Source: Bifidobacterium breve (GTDB lineage: Bacteria; Actinomycetota; Acidimicrobiia; Acidimicrobiales; Ilumatobacteraceae). From it: DNA of 6,101 nucleotides. Below the pieces are notes generated by a model. It was not told the origin of the DNA, did no database searches, and saw only the letters and a list, made by a program, of their open reading frames with translations. This document shows positions 1 through 6,101 of the stretch, piece after piece (the first letter of the stretch is position 1; the number at the start of each line of letters is the position of its first letter). The stretch spans positions 1 through 6,101 of the forward strand of contig CALPPJ020000092.1 of the NCBI GenBank assembly GCA_943325425.2, in the 5' to 3' direction. A program made the position numbers and the translations under genes.

Positions 1-110
1 AACGTTTGAAGAAGTTAGGAGTTCCACGCTTGTTGTCACGCGCTGGTGCTGTGGCCGGTGATGTGGTGTGGATTGGTGATTTCTCGTTTGACTACGCTCC
101 GGATATGTGA
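1..110 (+). CDS. obg: Obg family GTPase, C-terminal end only (partial)
   Basis: This is the 3' end of a gene whose body lies left of the window; codons are read from base 3 and the stop TGA is at 108-110. The last 35 residues include LKKLGVPRLLSRAGAVAGD and then VWIGDFSFDY, which match the end of the OCT domain found at the C-terminus of Obg/CgtA GTPases (pattern: GV..LL..AG...GD.V.IG.F.F.Y). Obg is a ribosome-associated GTPase involved in large-subunit assembly and stress response. The GTPase domain itself is not visible, so the assignment rests on the tail plus context: obg directly upstream of proB is a common arrangement in Gram-positive bacteria. Its stop lies 11 bp before the preferred proB start, so the two are likely co-transcribed and translationally coupled. 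Confidence 0.9.
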   Translation, partial: RLKKLGVPRLLSRAGAVAGDVVWIGDFSFDYAPDM

Positions 111-113
111 AGG
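109..113 (+). promoter_or_regulatory. Ribosome binding site deciding the proB start
   Basis: GAAGG lies 8 nt before the ATG at 122 and overlaps the obg stop codon. The other possible start, GTG at 107, has no purine-rich site in front of it. This favours ATG 122 and suggests that ribosomes ending obg reinitiate on proB. Confidence 0.5.
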
Positions 114-121
114 TTGTTTCG

Positions 122-1225
122 ATGCGTGTCGTTGCCAAAATCGGAACATCGTCGCTCACTGATGATGTAGGCGTGATTGATCGCGCCATGATTGCCAATA
201 TCTGTCGGCAAATTGCGCAACTGCGTGCCGATGGACATGAGGTCGTTCTCGTGACATCAGGAGCCGTGTCAGCAGGCGTTTCAGCGCTCGGCATGAAAGA
301 GCGTCCAAGCGATATTCGTACACTGCAAGCTCTTGCTGCGGCTGGTCAAAGTCGTTTGATGGAGGTCTATAACGCCGAGTTTGGTAGTCATGGCCTCGTT
401 GCTGCCCAGGTACTGCTTGTACCGCACGACTTTGTTGATCGCACGCAGTACCTGCACGCTCGCGACACCCTTGAACGGCTGATTGAACTTGGCTGTGTTC
501 CTGTCGTCAACGAGAACGATGCGATCGCTAACGATGAAATTCGTTTCGGCGATAACGACCATATTTCGGCTTTGTTATCGCACCTTCTCAAGGCCGATGT
601 GCTGATTTTGTTGACCGATATTGAAGGTTTATACACATCTGATCCACGTAGTGATTCCTCGGCCACGCTGATTACCGACGTTTATGAAGGTGACCCCCTG
701 ATGAGCGTTGATGCTGGAGCATCTGGGTCGAACCGTGGCAGCGGTGGAATGGCGTCAAAGCTTTCGGCAGCACGAATCGCATCGTGGTCGGGAGTGCGGG
801 CGGTTATTGCGCGCGCCGAAATCACCGATGTAATGAACGGGATCGTGGCTGGTGCCGTTGCGCAAATTTCGACAATCGGTACAACCTTTCACGGTTCAGA
901 TCGCAACTTGTCGGCACGCCAGTTATGGGTGGCATTTGCTAGTGAAGTAAGTGGTCGTGTGCATATTGATGCGGGGGCATCACAGGTGCTTGTGCGCGGT
1001 ACAGTGTCTTTGCTGCCCGCTGGAGTCGTGCGCGTTGAAGGCGATTTTGACTCAGGCGAAACCATTGAAATCGTTTCTGATGACGGAACATTGCTTGCCC
1101 GTGGAAGCGCTTCTATGTCAAGCGCTCAAGTCACGCAATCAGCTGGTCGACGATCAACCGATCTTGACGACGGTTTTCCGCAAGTCGTGGTGCACCGTGA
1201 TGCGCTGGTTTTATTGCCCCGATGA
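122..1225 (+). CDS. proB: Glutamate 5-kinase (gamma-glutamyl kinase)
   Basis: The enzyme phosphorylates L-glutamate with ATP to give gamma-glutamyl phosphate, the first step of proline synthesis in the cytoplasm. With the ATG at 122 the protein has 367 residues, the same as the E. coli enzyme. An amino acid kinase domain fills about residues 1-250: KIGTSSLT at 6-13 (phosphate-binding Lys6), VTSGAVSAG at 44-52, VPVVNENDAI at 126-135, RFGDNDHISALL at 141-152 (Asp146 aligned with the catalytic/substrate Asp150 of E. coli), LTDIEGLY at 164-171 and GSGGMASK at 206-213 (Lys213, nucleotide site). A C-terminal PUA domain covers about 273-360, with DAGASQVL, SLLPAGVVRVEG and VVHRD recognisable. The enzyme is normally feedback-inhibited by proline. 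A GTG at 107 would add five residues and overlap the obg stop, but the ATG has the better ribosome site. proA, often the next gene, is not here: the next gene is convergent murJ, whose stop lies inside proB. Confidence 0.96.
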   Translation: MRVVAKIGTSSLTDDVGVIDRAMIANICRQIAQLRADGHEVVLVTSGAVSAGVSALGMKERPSDIRTLQALAAAGQSRLMEVYNAEFGSHGLVAAQVLLVPHDFVDRTQYLHARDTLERLIELGCVPVVNENDAIANDEIRFGDNDHISALLSHLLKADVLILLTDIEGLYTSDPRSDSSATLITDVYEGDPLMSVDAGASGSNRGSGGMASKLSAARIASWSGVRAVIARAEITDVMNGIVAGAVAQISTIGTTFHGSDRNLSARQLWVAFASEVSGRVHIDAGASQVLVRGTVSLLPAGVVRVEGDFDSGETIEIVSDDGTLLARGSASMSSAQVTQSAGRRSTDLDDGFPQVVVHRDALVLLPR

Positions 1226-2869
1226 GTTTCGGTTACTGATAAATCGTTGACTTGCTGAACGCAAACTGTTGACTTCAGGAACTCTCAACAGTGTGAGCGC
1301 GCCAAGGTATACCAGCAATCCGACGACGACGCCGACTGAAATTTTGAGGACAGCTCCAAAGCCATCGTTGTCGCCCACTGGCTTGAGAGCGAGCCAAAGT
1401 ACGGCTCCCATGACTGCTGCGGCAGCCAGCATTCGCGCCAGACTCCTGAGCACGTCCAAGACGGGGAAAGTATGGACTTTGATTCTTAATACGAATAGCG
1501 CGATCACGGCGCCGACAACATACGACACTGCGAAGGCCACGCCGAGTCCGAGCACCCCATAAGAACGAACGAGGGCGAATGCCAAAATGATGTTCAAGAC
1601 ATTTTGCACAAGGTTGATGAGGAAAGGTGTACGTGTGTCTTGATGCGCGTAAAAACCGCGCAAGGCAAAGAGATATATCGAATAGCCGACCAACCCAAGA
1701 GAAATACCTGCCAAAGCACGAGAGGTGGTAATTGCTGCGTTGTTGCTGAACTCACCGTGTTGTAGTAGCGCTCCAATAATTGGTCGTGACATCACCAAGA
1801 ATGCAAAGGCCGCGGGAAACGTGAGTAGTCCAACGAGGCGCAGGCCAAATGCGGTGCGTTCAACAAAAGCATTTCGGTCGCGCCGAGCGACCGCTCGGGC
1901 CATTTCAGGAATGAAAGTAGTGGCGATGCTCATGGCCAGTAATCCATGTGGGAAGTAGAAGAAAGTTGTCGCTTTCGTAAAGGCGTCTTGCCCACCACTA
2001 CCAGGCTCGGCCAAATTTTTCACCACGATGACTGTTGCTTGGTTCGCCATGACATATCCAAAAGTCCAACCAGACAGTCGAATGAGGTGGCGCACCGCAG
2101 GGTGACGTGGCTGAAACCGAAAACGAAAGTTCAGGCCAGCCTTGTGTAACGCTGGCAAAAGAATGAGTGCTTGCAGCGCGATGCCCCCCGTAGCACCTAA
2201 ACCAAGCAACCAGCGAAAGGAGGGGCTATTGAGTACTTCGGCGAGAGGGATTCCGTCGTCGGGGTGATGTAACAGAATTGGTATGTACAACAGTGAGCAG
2301 ATGATCACAATGTTGGCCAAGAGCGGCGACCATGCGGCAGCAAAGAAGCGGCGTTGAGCATTGAGCAGCGAACCTAAGACCGCGGACACTCCATAGAAAA
2401 AGATTTGTAGCAAAAAGATTCGAGTGAGAGCAGTACCAACGGTGCGGAATTGATTGGCGTCAACTCCATCGGCCGGATTAAGTGAAAACACGCGGAACAC
2501 CCATGGTGCGAAAAACACGGCGATCGCAGTAATGAATGTCAATGCCACGATCGCAGTACCGACGACGGCTTCAGCAGAATCCCGATCATCATTTTCAAGC
2601 ATGCGAGTGAACATCGGAACGAGGGCGGCCGATAGAACGCCACCAAGAAGAAGTTCATATACGGCGTTAGGGGAGTTGTTGGCCCCGTCGTAGGCATCGG
2701 CAAGTGCGGTTTGGCCGATAATGACTCCAAAGACGATGACGCGCAGCATCCCGGTGAGTCGTGAGAGTCCCGTTCCGAGCGCAACGATGGCATTACTACG
2801 AAGTAGATGGCTGCCAGAGGTCGATAAAGAGCCTCCATGTGTCGGGGTTGGCTCGCTCAGTGCGGTCAT
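1211..2869 (-). CDS. murJ: Lipid II flippase MurJ (MviN family)
   Basis: This integral membrane protein of the MOP exporter superfamily moves lipid II across the cytoplasmic membrane for peptidoglycan synthesis. The reading frame is open from a TTG at 2974 (587 residues); possible starts are TTG 2974 and ATG at 2941, 2899 and 2869. I chose 2869 (552 residues) because the longer versions only add a polar tail that E. coli MurJ lacks. A GGTGAGGAG stretch at 2893-2885 precedes it, though 15 nt away, which is long. Numbered from the TTG, SRLTGMLR at 71-78 and LADAY at 91-95 align with the E. coli segment carrying essential Arg18, Arg24 and Asp39 (here Arg72, Arg78, Asp93). Next comes the family-typical YELLLGGVLSAALVP at 106-120. 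About 13-14 hydrophobic segments follow to residue 565. The protein ends about 20 residues after the last one, so it lacks the large C-terminal cytoplasmic and extracellular domains of mycobacterial MurJ. It is transcribed away from the moxR operon. Confidence 0.92.
   Translation of the reverse strand: MTALSEPTPTHGGSLSTSGSHLLRSNAIVALGTGLSRLTGMLRVIVFGVIIGQTALADAYDGANNSPNAVYELLLGGVLSAALVPMFTRMLENDDRDSAEAVVGTAIVALTFITAIAVFFAPWVFRVFSLNPADGVDANQFRTVGTALTRIFLLQIFFYGVSAVLGSLLNAQRRFFAAAWSPLLANIVIICSLLYIPILLHHPDDGIPLAEVLNSPSFRWLLGLGATGGIALQALILLPALHKAGLNFRFRFQPRHPAVRHLIRLSGWTFGYVMANQATVIVVKNLAEPGSGGQDAFTKATTFFYFPHGLLAMSIATTFIPEMARAVARRDRNAFVERTAFGLRLVGLLTFPAAFAFLVMSRPIIGALLQHGEFSNNAAITTSRALAGISLGLVGYSIYLFALRGFYAHQDTRTPFLINLVQNVLNIILAFALVRSYGVLGLGVAFAVSYVVGAVIALFVLRIKVHTFPVLDVLRSLARMLAAAAVMGAVLWLALKPVGDNDGFGAVLKISVGVVVGLLVYLGALTLLRVPEVNSLRSASQRFISNRNSSGQ
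1265..1292. repeat. 8-bp inverted repeat in the 3' end of murJ
   Basis: ACTGTTGA at 1265-1272 and TCAACAGT at 1285-1292 form a perfect 8-bp stem around a 12-nt loop. It lies inside murJ coding sequence, 40 bp past the proB stop. It could serve as a weak transcript end for proB, because the convergent genes leave no intergenic space for a terminator. There is no T-tract on the plus strand after it and only three T on the minus strand, so it is not a classical intrinsic terminator and may be chance. Confidence 0.25.
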
Positions 2870-2907
2870 CTCGTTCGACTGCGTCTCCTCACCGTTCATC
2901 GCTGTAC

Positions 2908-2913
2908 AGGGTA
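2908..2913 (-). promoter_or_regulatory. Candidate -10 element for murJ
   Basis: Read on the minus strand this is TACCCT, which fits the actinobacterial TAnnnT pattern. Transcription would start near 2900, giving either a leader of about 30 nt carrying GGTGAGGAG before the ATG at 2869, or a leaderless message for the ATG at 2899. No convincing -35 box is visible, so this is weak evidence. Confidence 0.25.
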
Positions 2914-2978
2914 GGTCGTATGTGGGGTCAGTTTGACTCATTCCCTCGGCAGAATTCTTGCGCCTGAGCCTCAACTTG

Positions 2979-2984
2979 TAGGGT
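2979..2984 (+). promoter_or_regulatory. Candidate -10 element for the moxR operon, leaderless type
   Basis: TAGGGT fits the TAnnnT -10 pattern and ends exactly 7 nt before the ATG at 2992. This is the spacing seen for leaderless transcripts in actinobacteria, where transcription starts on the A of the start codon. The same bases read as AGGGTGA could instead act as a modest ribosome site for that ATG, so the two readings compete. No clear -35 box is present at the usual distance; a TTGACT at 2933-2938 is too far upstream. Confidence 0.35.
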
Positions 2985-2991
2985 GAATGAC

Positions 2992-3861
2992 ATGGAACAT
3001 CGTTTTTCTTCCGTTCAGCAGGTCCGTGACAGCCTGAAGGACGTCAATTATCTTGCCGATGATGGCATCGCCGGCGTCGCATTCTTAGCGGACCGCTTAG
3101 CAAAGCCCATCTTGGTCGAAGGACCAGCTGGAACGGGTAAAACCCAGTTGGCCAAAAGCGTCGCAGAAATGCTCGGCGCACGACTGATCCGCTTGCAGTG
3201 TTACGAAGGCCTAGACGAGTCCAAAGCCTTGTACGAATGGAACTACAAGAAGCAGTTGTTGCGCATTCAGGCCGACAAGAACAGCGATTCATGGAGTGAA
3301 GTCCACGACGACATCTTCAGTCGCGAATTCCTTTTGACCCGTCCGCTTCTCGAAGCAATTAGCGCTCCAGATCCGGTCGTGCTGTTGATTGACGAAGTCG
3401 ATCGTGTCGAAGTCGAGACCGAAGCTTTGCTGCTTGAAATCTTGTCGGAGTATCAGGTGTCAATTCCTGAACTCGGAACGATTACAGCAACGCAAATCCC
3501 CATGGTGTTTTTGACGTCAAACAACACACGTGAACTGTCAGAAGCCCTCAAACGTCGTTGTTTGTACTTGCACGTTGACTATCCGTCAATGGAACGTGAG
3601 AAGGAAATCGTTCTAGCAAAAGTTCCCGACATCACCGAGAACTTGGCTGATCAAGTGGCGCGCATCGTGCGCAGCATTCGTCAGCTCGATTTGAAGAAGG
3701 CACCAAGCGTCAGCGAAACCCTCGACTGGGCTCGCACCATGATGTTGCTAAATATCGATTCAATTGATGCCCAGACTGCCAAGGAAACTTTGCACGTTTT
3801 GCTGAAGTATCAGTCAGATATCGCTAAGGCCGCCAAAGAACTTTCCGTTGACTTGACCTGA
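2992..3861 (+). CDS. MoxR-family AAA+ ATPase (CoxD-like)
   Basis: This is a cytoplasmic AAA+ ATPase of the MoxR group, whose members work with VWA-domain partners as chaperones that mature or insert cofactors into client enzymes. From the ATG at 2992 it has 289 residues, a normal length. Visible motifs are Walker A GPAGTGKT at 44-51, Walker B LLIDEVDR at 131-138 (Asp134, Glu135), sensor 1 TSNNTRE at 175-181, paired arginines at 188-189 as likely arginine finger, and a sensor 2 region PSVSETLDWAR at 238-248. All ATPase residues appear intact. A GTG at 2983 would add three residues but has no ribosome site, whereas the ATG has AGGGTGA or a leaderless -10 before it. The gene opens the right-hand operon and is followed after 22 bp by a CoxE-like VWA gene, the standard MoxR partner. 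This pairing resembles coxD-coxE of carbon monoxide dehydrogenase clusters, but no such enzyme is encoded here, so I leave the symbol empty. Confidence 0.93.
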   Translation: MEHRFSSVQQVRDSLKDVNYLADDGIAGVAFLADRLAKPILVEGPAGTGKTQLAKSVAEMLGARLIRLQCYEGLDESKALYEWNYKKQLLRIQADKNSDSWSEVHDDIFSREFLLTRPLLEAISAPDPVVLLIDEVDRVEVETEALLLEILSEYQVSIPELGTITATQIPMVFLTSNNTRELSEALKRRCLYLHVDYPSMEREKEIVLAKVPDITENLADQVARIVRSIRQLDLKKAPSVSETLDWARTMMLLNIDSIDAQTAKETLHVLLKYQSDIAKAAKELSVDLT

Positions 3862-3883
3862 TCAGAACTGTTGTCTGTCACTC

Positions 3884-5326
3884 ATGCTTGATCTACTTTC
3901 TGGATTTGTTCAAGAACTTCGCAACGCCGGCCTGCCGGTTTCATTGACGGAGAATCTTGATGCCATGGAGGCGGTTCGGCATATCCCGCTGGAAGATCGT
4001 GACGCATTTAAGTATGCGCTCGGCGCAACCATGGTGAAGAACAGCGCCCACTGGCGTTCGTTCGAGACAGTATTTGAAGTCTATTTCTCGATGCGCGGAC
4101 CCGAATACAAAATCGGTGAAGGCGCCGAGGATGATCTCGAGCAAATGTGGCGCGAGATGCAAGAGCAAATGCAGCAACAGCAAGGTGAAGGTAAGGGTTC
4201 ATCCGGCGGGATGGACAGCCTGACTCCTGAAGAGATCGCGCAGATGCTCATGAAGGCCTTGATGAACGGCGATCAGGCTCTGATGCGGGCATTGGCCAAG
4301 CAATCGGTGCAACGGTTTGCAGGTATGGAGCCAGGGCGTCCGGTAGGTGGGACGTACTACCTGTACCGAACCTTGCGCAATCTTGATCTCGACAATATGT
4401 TGCAAAAACTCATGGAAGCGAGCAAGCAAGAAGTTGGCGGTGAACTGACCGCACTTGAAGAGCGCCTGGAAAAAGATGAATACGAAAGCCGTATTGATCA
4501 ATTCAAAAAAGAGATTGAAGCCGAAATTCGCCGCCGTCTTGTAGCCGATCGTGGTGCTGAAGCAATGGCAAAAACTCTTCGCAAGCCTTTGCCAGAAGAT
4601 GTTGAGTTCATGCACGCCAGTCGTGATGAAATGCAGGCTCTAAAGAAATCGTTGTATCCGCTCACGCGTAAGTTGGCGGCTCGTTTGGCTCGCAAACGTC
4701 GTCATGGTCGCAAGGGTCCACTTGATTTCCGCAATACGGTTCGCCATTCACTTTCGTATGGCGGCACCCCTGCCGAGCCAAAGTTCAAACAACCGCGACC
4801 CTCGAAACCCGAACTAATGGTTGTTGCCGACATTTCTGGAAGCGTGGCTGCGTTCGCTCGCTTCACATTGATGTTGGTCTACGCGATTCAAGGCCAATTC
4901 TCTAAAGTGCGATCTTTCGTTTTCATTGATGGAATTGACGAAGTGACCGAGTTTTTTAAAGGTACTGATGACATCAGTGAAGCCATCCACCGGGTGAATA
5001 CAGAAGCAGATGTTGTGTGGGTTGATGGTCATAGTGACTACGGCCATGCCTTCGAAGTTTTTTGGGACAAGTACGGCAAGGACGTCGGCCCAAAGACGAC
5101 GGTGTTGTTCTTAGGTGACGCGCGAAATAACTATCACGCATCACAAGCTTGGGTGATCAAAGAGATCCGTTCAAAGGCCCGTCAGGTGTATTGGTTGAAC
5201 CCGGAACCAAAGTCGTACTGGAACACCGGTGACTCAATCGTCGGTGAATACGCCGCTCATACCGATGGTGCTTATGAATGTCGTAATTTGCGCCAGCTTG
5301 AAGCATTCGTGGAGAAACTGGTTTAG
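3884..5326 (+). CDS. VWA-domain protein, CoxE-like
   Basis: This 480-residue cytoplasmic protein has no signal peptide or membrane segment. The N-terminal part (about 1-75, starting LLSGFVQELRNAGLPVS) is typical of CoxE-family proteins. A charged, glutamine-rich linker follows (about 85-108, including EQMQQQQGEGKGSSGG), then a helical, probably coiled-coil middle region (about 110-265) rich in Glu, Lys and Arg. The basic stretch ARLARKRRHGRKG at 266-278 leads into the C-terminal von Willebrand A domain (about 308-480). The metal-ion site looks complete: DISGS at 316-320, HSDYGHAF at 383-390 and LGDARNNY at 410-417. By family knowledge it is the partner of the upstream MoxR ATPase, and the pair probably remodels or activates a client enzyme. 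The ATG at 3884 fits the family start, yet no ribosome site precedes it, so translation may be coupled to moxR. The client is unknown, and so is any link to carbon monoxide oxidation. Confidence 0.9.
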   Translation: MLDLLSGFVQELRNAGLPVSLTENLDAMEAVRHIPLEDRDAFKYALGATMVKNSAHWRSFETVFEVYFSMRGPEYKIGEGAEDDLEQMWREMQEQMQQQQGEGKGSSGGMDSLTPEEIAQMLMKALMNGDQALMRALAKQSVQRFAGMEPGRPVGGTYYLYRTLRNLDLDNMLQKLMEASKQEVGGELTALEERLEKDEYESRIDQFKKEIEAEIRRRLVADRGAEAMAKTLRKPLPEDVEFMHASRDEMQALKKSLYPLTRKLAARLARKRRHGRKGPLDFRNTVRHSLSYGGTPAEPKFKQPRPSKPELMVVADISGSVAAFARFTLMLVYAIQGQFSKVRSFVFIDGIDEVTEFFKGTDDISEAIHRVNTEADVVWVDGHSDYGHAFEVFWDKYGKDVGPKTTVLFLGDARNNYHASQAWVIKEIRSKARQVYWLNPEPKSYWNTGDSIVGEYAAHTDGAYECRNLRQLEAFVEKLV

Positions 5327-5332
5327 TTTCAG

Positions 5333-5989
5333 ATGACGCGTCTTATTTTTGTTCGTCACGGCGAATCACAAGTCACTGTTAATCGTGTTGTTGGCGGACC
5401 GCGCTCGTGTATTGGTTTGTCCGATCTAGGTCGTCGTCAAGCTGTGAACTTGCGTGATCGGTGGACGCAGACATCAGAGTTCACTCCCGATCTCGTGATT
5501 TCAAGTGCCTACCCGAGAGCCAAAGAGACCGCCGAGATTGTGTTGCCGGCGTTTGCTGGTCGGTCGATTGAAGTCATCCCCGAATTTGGTGAGCATGACC
5601 CAGGCCCGCAGTGCGACGGCTTGAAGTACACCGAGTTCACCGAACGTTTTGGTGATCCCGATTGGGAAAACGATCCGTATGGGGTGACTTTCCCAGGTGG
5701 CGAGACGATCGCCGAATTTCAGATTCGTATAGGAACCGCAATTCGCTCCCTCGTTGATCGAGTCGGCGACGGCACCGCGATCATTTTTTGCCATGGCGGA
5801 GTTGTCGACACTGCGTTGCGTCAGGCCATGCGCGCCTCGGGTACCGGAATCTTTGAAATTCACACAAAGAACACCTCGATTACCGAGTTTGTCATTGTGC
5901 GACCAGGGCGTTGGCGAGTCGTTCGCTATAACGATGCGGCTCATACGGCCGATTTGCCTATATCAACTAATCAACCCGACGAACTCTGA
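5333..5989 (+). CDS. Histidine phosphatase family protein (phosphoglycerate mutase-like)
   Basis: This 218-residue protein belongs to the branch 1 histidine phosphatase superfamily. The family signature FVRHGES at 6-12 gives the phosphorylated His9 with Arg8. Other active-site elements are SSAYPRAKETA at 57-67 (Arg62), an acidic segment PEFGEHDPG at 83-91 (Glu84 and Glu87 as candidate proton donor), and FCHGGVVDT at 152-160 (His154). All four catalytic positions are therefore present, and the protein is expected to be an active phosphatase or mutase. The substrate cannot be read from sequence; members act on sugar phosphates, nucleotides, cofactor precursors or proteins. It begins 6 bp after the VWA gene stop with no usable ribosome site (GGAG at 5311-5314 is too far), so it is probably translated by coupling. 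The last 15 or so residues are polar and family-atypical. Being in the same operon as MoxR and VWA suggests, but does not show, a shared pathway. Confidence 0.92.
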   Translation: MTRLIFVRHGESQVTVNRVVGGPRSCIGLSDLGRRQAVNLRDRWTQTSEFTPDLVISSAYPRAKETAEIVLPAFAGRSIEVIPEFGEHDPGPQCDGLKYTEFTERFGDPDWENDPYGVTFPGGETIAEFQIRIGTAIRSLVDRVGDGTAIIFCHGGVVDTALRQAMRASGTGIFEIHTKNTSITEFVIVRPGRWRVVRYNDAAHTADLPISTNQPDEL

Positions 5990-5997
5990 TACAAAGA

Positions 5998-6011
5998 TCA
6001 CTCATGAGTGA
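5998..6011. repeat. 14-bp perfect palindrome over a start codon
   Basis: TCACTCATGAGTGA equals its own reverse complement and is centred on the ATG of the flavoprotein gene. In RNA it could form a 5-bp stem with CAUG in the loop, and as DNA it could be a dimeric-protein site. A palindrome of this size is expected about 0.4 times by chance in a window of this length, so its meaning is uncertain. Confidence 0.3.
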
Positions 6012-6101
6012 CTCACAGCGCCCCGACGTCATTGTGATAGGTGCTGGTTCGGCAGGTTGTGTTATAGCCGATCGACTTTCAAGTCGTGGTTTATCGGTAC
6101 T
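6004..6101 (+). CDS. GMC-type FAD-dependent oxidoreductase, N-terminal end (partial)
   Basis: Only the first 32 codons are in the window; the gene runs off the right edge. They contain DVIVIGAGSAGCVIADRLS at residues 8-26, a Rossmann dinucleotide-binding motif (GxGxxG: Gly13, Gly15, Gly18). The GAGSAGCV form followed by A.RLS is characteristic of glucose-methanol-choline oxidoreductases such as choline dehydrogenase. These flavoenzymes oxidise alcohols; the substrate cannot be judged from this fragment, and another FAD-binding family remains possible. The start ATG follows the phosphatase stop by 14 bp without a ribosome site or terminator, so the gene probably belongs to the same transcript. 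Confidence 0.8.
   Translation, partial: MSDSQRPDVIVIGAGSAGCVIADRLSSRGLSV

Noticed and set aside
951..1250. Second plus-strand open frame of 99 codons over the proB PUA region
   Set aside because: It is out of frame with conserved PUA sequence, has no ribosome site, and shows no recognisable protein; not a gene.
1246..1275. Direct repeat GTTGACTT (1246-1253 and 1268-1275)
   Set aside because: Two copies of 8 bp within murJ coding sequence; short, no further copies noticed nearby, and consistent with chance.
3858..3865. CTGATCAG palindrome over the moxR stop
   Set aside because: Only 8 bp, with no flanking symmetry or T-tract; expected by chance.
3848..3876. TTGACT / TTGACC followed by TTGTCT as a possible promoter before the VWA gene
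   Set aside because: The downstream hexamer lacks the A at position 2 of the -10 box and the region overlaps the moxR end; operon read-through explains expression better.
4199..4615. Antisense open frame of 138 codons inside the VWA gene
   Set aside because: It lies fully opposite a well-supported gene, has no recognisable domain or ribosome site, and its composition looks like a shadow of the real frame.
5501..5944. Antisense open frame of 147 codons inside the histidine phosphatase gene
   Set aside because: It is opposite a gene with complete catalytic motifs and has no recognisable motif of its own; explained as a shadow.

Overview
The window is dense, ordinary-looking bacterial chromosome with a base composition near 50% GC by eye. 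It holds six confidently identified protein-coding genes, two of them cut by the window edges, plus one partial flavoprotein gene start. No RNA gene, insertion sequence, CRISPR array or prophage signature was seen. The obg-proB junction, the sequence style of MurJ and the MoxR/CoxE-type VWA pair suggest an actinobacterial lineage. The moderate GC and a MurJ without the long C-terminal extension of mycobacterial homologues point towards Acidimicrobiia or a similar freshwater or marine group. This assignment is inference from style, not from a search.

Layout: (1) 1-1225, plus strand: the last 35 codons of the Obg GTPase, followed almost without a gap by proB (glutamate 5-kinase, first step of proline synthesis). 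(2) 1211-about 2869, minus strand: murJ, the lipid II flippase, convergent with proB and overlapping its 3' end by 15 bp. (3) About 2870-2991: a short divergent region that probably holds promoters for murJ and the next operon; the murJ start is ambiguous. (4) 2992-6101, plus strand: a tight run of moxR-type AAA+ ATPase, CoxE-like VWA protein, histidine phosphatase and the start of a GMC-type FAD oxidoreductase, with gaps of 22, 6 and 14 bp and no visible terminator.

Functionally, the left half is housekeeping (ribosome/stress GTPase, proline synthesis, peptidoglycan precursor export). The right half is built around a MoxR-VWA pair, a class generally thought to act as a chaperone or metal-insertion machine for a partner enzyme. 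No carbon monoxide dehydrogenase or other obvious client is visible here, so the target is unknown. The phosphatase and flavoprotein are co-directional and may share the transcript.

No clear new system is evident. The points most worth a second look are the orphan MoxR-VWA-phosphatase operon, the scarcity of Shine-Dalgarno sites with a possible leaderless promoter ahead of moxR, and the overlapping convergent ends of proB and murJ.
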